Shown piece by piece: positions 61,540 through 64,000 of a stretch of 64,000 bases of DNA. The stretch comes from Gelidibacter mesophilus DSM 14095 (GTDB taxonomy: Bacteria; Bacteroidota; Bacteroidia; Flavobacteriales; Flavobacteriaceae): assembly GCF_000423005.1 (NCBI RefSeq), contig NZ_AUHD01000001.1:310001-374000 (forward strand), given 5' to 3'. Under the pieces are notes generated by a model. That model had not been told where the DNA came from, did no database searches, and was given only the letters and a program-made list of their open reading frames with translations. Position 1 is the stretch's first letter, and every line of letters starts with the position of its first letter. The position numbers were made by a program, and so were the translations under genes.

Positions 61540-63156
61540 ATGAAAAAACTATTAGTTCTCCTTTATATAGCCCTCATCTTTTCTTGTGAAAATGAAAAAA
61601 TAGAGGTCGATTCTATCGTTATAAATGGCAATATTTATACTGTAAATGATGATTTTGACAATGCCGAAGCTTTCGTCATTAAAGATGGTAAATTTCTGGA
61701 AATAGGAAGTTCACAAGCTATTCAGGATAAATATGCTTCTAGCACTATTATTGATGCCAACGGCAAAACCATCGTTCCCGGCTTTATTGATGCCCATTGT
61801 CACTTTTTGGGCCTGGGATTAAACCAACAATCTGTGGATTTGGTAGGCACCAAAAGTTTTGAAGAAATCATTCAACGCATCAGCGACTTTCAAAACGAGA
61901 AAAATTTAGATTTTATAACCGGTCGCGGTTGGGATCAAAATAGCTGGGAGGTCAGGGAATTTCCTAATAAAGCTTTGTTGGATGCCTTATATCCTGATAC
62001 GCCGATCGTGTTAACACGTATTGACGGCCATGCCATTTTAGCCAATCAAGCGGCGTTAGATTTGGGAAAAGTGACCGTGGACAGTAACGTAAGCGGAGGT
62101 GAAGTGGTTATTGAAAACGGGCAGTTAACAGGTGTTTTAGTCGATAATGCTGAGAATTTAGTGATGGCACATTGGCCGAAATCTTCTAGACAAGAAACTA
62201 TTAACGCACTTTTAGATGCTCAAAAAATATGTTTGGATTACGGGTTGACTACGGTTGATGACGCAGGTTTATCTCAGGAAGTGATTGAACTTATTGATAG
62301 CTTGCAACAATCCGGCGATTTGAAAATTCGAATTTATGCTATGATTTCGGGATCACAGGAAAATGTTGATCATTATCTTAAAAAAGGGGTTCGCAAAAAT
62401 GATAAACTGAACGTGAGCAGTTTTAAGTTTTATGCTGATGGGGCTTTGGGCTCAAGGGGCGCCATGCTAAGAGCGCCATACAGTGATAAACCAAATCATT
62501 TTGGATTAATGGTTACGGATATGGAAACCTTTAATGCTGCTGCAGAACGTATTGCAAATTCTGAATTTCAGATGAATACGCATGCCATTGGCGATTCGGC
62601 AAACCATGCGGTATTACAGACCTATAATAAAGTACTCAAGGATAAAGACGGTAGACGCTGGCGTGTAGAGCATGCGCAAATTGTATCTCCAGAAGATTTC
62701 GAGCTCTATAAAAACGTGATGCCATCTGTTCAGCCTACCCACGCAACATCAGATATGTATTGGGCAGAAGAGCGTTTGGGTGCTGAACGTGTTAAAGGTG
62801 CCTATGCTTTTAAACAGTTATTGGAGGCCTACGGAAAAGTTGCTTTAGGGACAGATTTCCCGGTGGAGCAGGTAAGTCCATTTTTAACCTTTTATGCAGC
62901 AGTAGCACGTCAGGATTTGGAGTCGTTCCCAAGAGGTGGCTATCAAATGGAAAATGCATTGACCCGTGAAGAAACTTTAAAAGGAATGACCATTTGGGCG
63001 GCCTATTCCAATTTTGAAGAAAATGAAAAGGGGAGTATTGAAAAAGGGAAATTTGCTGATTTTATTATTCTGGATAAAGATATTATGACTGCTGAGATCC
63101 ACGACATCCCGAATATCAAGGTGGAGCAGACTTTTGTGGGTGGGGAGAAACAATAA
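61540..63156 (+). CDS. Amidohydrolase family 3 lipoprotein (YtcJ-like)
   Basis: A 538-residue zinc-dependent hydrolase exported as a lipoprotein: MKKLLVLLYIALIFSCENE with lipobox Cys17. Metal motif DAHCHFLGLG (HxH) follows IVPGFID, and later come RIDGHAILANQAAL, FYADGALGSRGAML, the HAIGDSANHAVLQ region and WRVEHAQIVSPEDFELY. YtcJ-like proteins hydrolyse formamide or amide bonds of unknown substrates. I chose the ATG at 61540 for the lipoprotein signal; the frame runs longer upstream without a signal. It directly follows fic. Confidence 0.88.
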   Translation: MKKLLVLLYIALIFSCENEKIEVDSIVINGNIYTVNDDFDNAEAFVIKDGKFLEIGSSQAIQDKYASSTIIDANGKTIVPGFIDAHCHFLGLGLNQQSVDLVGTKSFEEIIQRISDFQNEKNLDFITGRGWDQNSWEVREFPNKALLDALYPDTPIVLTRIDGHAILANQAALDLGKVTVDSNVSGGEVVIENGQLTGVLVDNAENLVMAHWPKSSRQETINALLDAQKICLDYGLTTVDDAGLSQEVIELIDSLQQSGDLKIRIYAMISGSQENVDHYLKKGVRKNDKLNVSSFKFYADGALGSRGAMLRAPYSDKPNHFGLMVTDMETFNAAAERIANSEFQMNTHAIGDSANHAVLQTYNKVLKDKDGRRWRVEHAQIVSPEDFELYKNVMPSVQPTHATSDMYWAEERLGAERVKGAYAFKQLLEAYGKVALGTDFPVEQVSPFLTFYAAVARQDLESFPRGGYQMENALTREETLKGMTIWAAYSNFEENEKGSIEKGKFADFIILDKDIMTAEIHDIPNIKVEQTFVGGEKQ

Positions 63157-63177
63157 GATCTTGAGTTAAAGCTATAT

Positions 63178-63294
63178 CGCGGAGATGCACAGAGGCTCTC
63201 AGAGAAGCACAGCGCTAAACAGGTGTGCACTCAGAATTTCTAATTTTAATAATATTCTCCGCGACACTCAGTGATTTCTCCGTGAATCTCTGTG
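63178..63294. repeat. Large imperfect palindromic intergenic repeat (CTCCGCG/CTCTGTG type)
   Basis: CGCGGAGA (63178-63185) pairs with TCTCCGCG (63256-63263), and CACAGAG (63188-63194) matches CTCTGTG (63288-63294), so the segment could fold on itself. It lies between convergent genes and resembles the repeat at 5635-5680. No coding frame. Confidence 0.5.
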
Positions 63295-63303
63295 TCACAA
63301 CTC

Positions 63304-63999
63304 CTAAAATATACGCGCCAAATAATCATAATGCTCACCCTCCATCACCAATTCACAATTTAGACCTACTGACTTGCAAGCCGTCAATAAGGTATTGAAA
63401 TCCAGATAGAGCCATGTGGTAAGTGGTGCTTCTTCTCCTTTGTAGCTCAAAAGATAATCTAGTTCTCCATAGTAATTGGCATGCATATCCTGCCAATATC
63501 CGCCATCATCGTCCTCATACATATATTTGATATCTGTAGAATCTATCAAAATTTGGCCATCTGGATTTAAAAGAGATTTCAAATGTTTTAAATAATGCGG
63601 CGTTTTTGAGAGTTCTTGAAAAATTCCGGTGCCATTCATCATTAACAAAATGGTATCAAAAGTTTCTGTTTCATCTAATATGGAAGTTAAACTGGCATTT
63701 TTAACACCTCGTTTTTGGGTCACTTCTACGGCACCTTCAGAAACATCGATTGCTTTAACATCTAAACCTTTATTTTGAAGATATAAACTATGACTTCCAG
63801 CGCCACAGCCTACATCAAGCACTTTTCCTTTTGCCAGATGCAATGCTTTTTGTTCTAATTTAGACATATCCTTATATTCTCGGAACAGGTAGGCGAGTGG
63901 TAATTCATCATCATCAGAAATATTTGTGGAGGTCACAATATTTACCGTAAAATCACCGCTGAAATAATCCAATAATGCTTTTCCAAAAATGTCTTTCAT
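63304..63999 (-). CDS. Class I SAM-dependent methyltransferase
   Basis: A 231-residue methyltransferase with a Rossmann fold: GKVLDVGCGAGSHSLYLQ (motif I, near residues 59-76), VKAIDVSEGAVEVTQ, and TILLMMNGTGIFQEL, then HYLKHLKSLLNPDGQILIDS. The substrate is unknown. The ATG at 63999 abuts the window edge and the N-terminus MKDIFGKALLDYFSGD looks complete, so I take it as full length, but a longer form outside the window cannot be excluded. Confidence 0.88.
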   Translation of the reverse strand: MKDIFGKALLDYFSGDFTVNIVTSTNISDDDELPLAYLFREYKDMSKLEQKALHLAKGKVLDVGCGAGSHSLYLQNKGLDVKAIDVSEGAVEVTQKRGVKNASLTSILDETETFDTILLMMNGTGIFQELSKTPHYLKHLKSLLNPDGQILIDSTDIKYMYEDDDGGYWQDMHANYYGELDYLLSYKGEEAPLTTWLYLDFNTLLTACKSVGLNCELVMEGEHYDYLARIF

Positions 64000-64000
64000 T

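Noticed and set aside
1-64000. tRNA, rRNA, tmRNA and riboswitch genes
   Set aside because: No cloverleaf, conserved T-loop motif or known riboswitch core was recognised by eye; a covariance-model scan would settle this.

Overview
The window is a chromosomal segment from a Bacteroidota bacterium, almost certainly a member of the Flavobacteriaceae (genus not determinable by reading). The evidence is AT-rich DNA, many exact copies of the Bacteroidota -7 promoter element TAnnTTTG in front of genes, almost no Shine-Dalgarno sites, and flavobacterial family proteins (DUF5606, DUF349-repeat protein, OstA-like protein, DUF4173, tandem DUF368, TlpA/TPR lipoproteins). No rRNA, tRNA, CRISPR array, insertion sequence or prophage was recognised. 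It looks like core genome with a surface-polysaccharide island.

Layout. 1-5.6 kb (minus): CCA-adding enzyme (cut by the window edge), TsaC/Sua5, three glycosyltransferases and dapD. 5.9-8.6 kb (plus): ruvX, def, a DUF5606 protein and mazG. 9-22.7 kb (mostly minus): DUF349-repeat protein, aroE, two tandem DUF368 membrane proteins, a TPR protein, a class III aminotransferase with an OstA-like protein, purA with a Fur-family regulator, and a RelA/SpoT enzyme. 23-31 kb (plus): a radical SAM/DUF4130 putative DNA-repair pair, an LpxR-like lipid A deacylase, two uncharacterised proteins and a lipoprotein, an EamA exporter and an AlaDH/PNT-type oxidoreductase. 31-38 kb (minus): a TlpA-thioredoxin lipoprotein, a tightly overlapped DUF2809/SanA/Coq4-like/small membrane protein set, then DUF4173 protein, winged-helix regulator and membrane protein. 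38-43 kb: Sel1 lipoprotein, DUF1801, SRPBCC, GNAT, outer-membrane protein, kdsA. 43-45 kb: typA. 45-54 kb: polysaccharide island (acyltransferase, DegT/FdtB-like aminotransferase, two tandem Wzx-like flippases, four glycosyltransferases, FdtA-like ketoisomerase). 54-64 kb: ftsE, a 1006-residue TPR protein with a beta-barrel protein, a Fic protein, an amidohydrolase lipoprotein and a methyltransferase.

A theme is the cell envelope. KdsA, the OstA-like protein, LpxR-like deacylase, glycosyltransferases, flippases, FdtA/FdtB-like sugar enzymes, DUF368 (undecaprenyl-phosphate recycling) and SanA all concern LPS or wall polymers. The rest is housekeeping: tRNA modification and maturation, lysine/DAP and aromatic biosynthesis, purines, stringent response, nucleotide sanitation.

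The most interesting items beyond annotation are: (i) a shared dyad operator (ACTTTG-N5-CAAAGT-ACTTT) in front of two membrane-protein genes that flank a small winged-helix regulator; (ii) a Fic protein with its own inhibitory helix, an excisionase-like C-terminus and a 10-bp inverted repeat at its promoter; (iii) the poorly understood radical SAM/DUF4130 DNA-repair pair; (iv) a palindrome that carries interlocked -7 elements for two divergent glycosyltransferase genes; (v) tandem paralogues of DUF368 and of Wzx; and (vi) several families of short intergenic palindromic repeats. No wholly new multi-gene defence or mobile system is convincingly visible.
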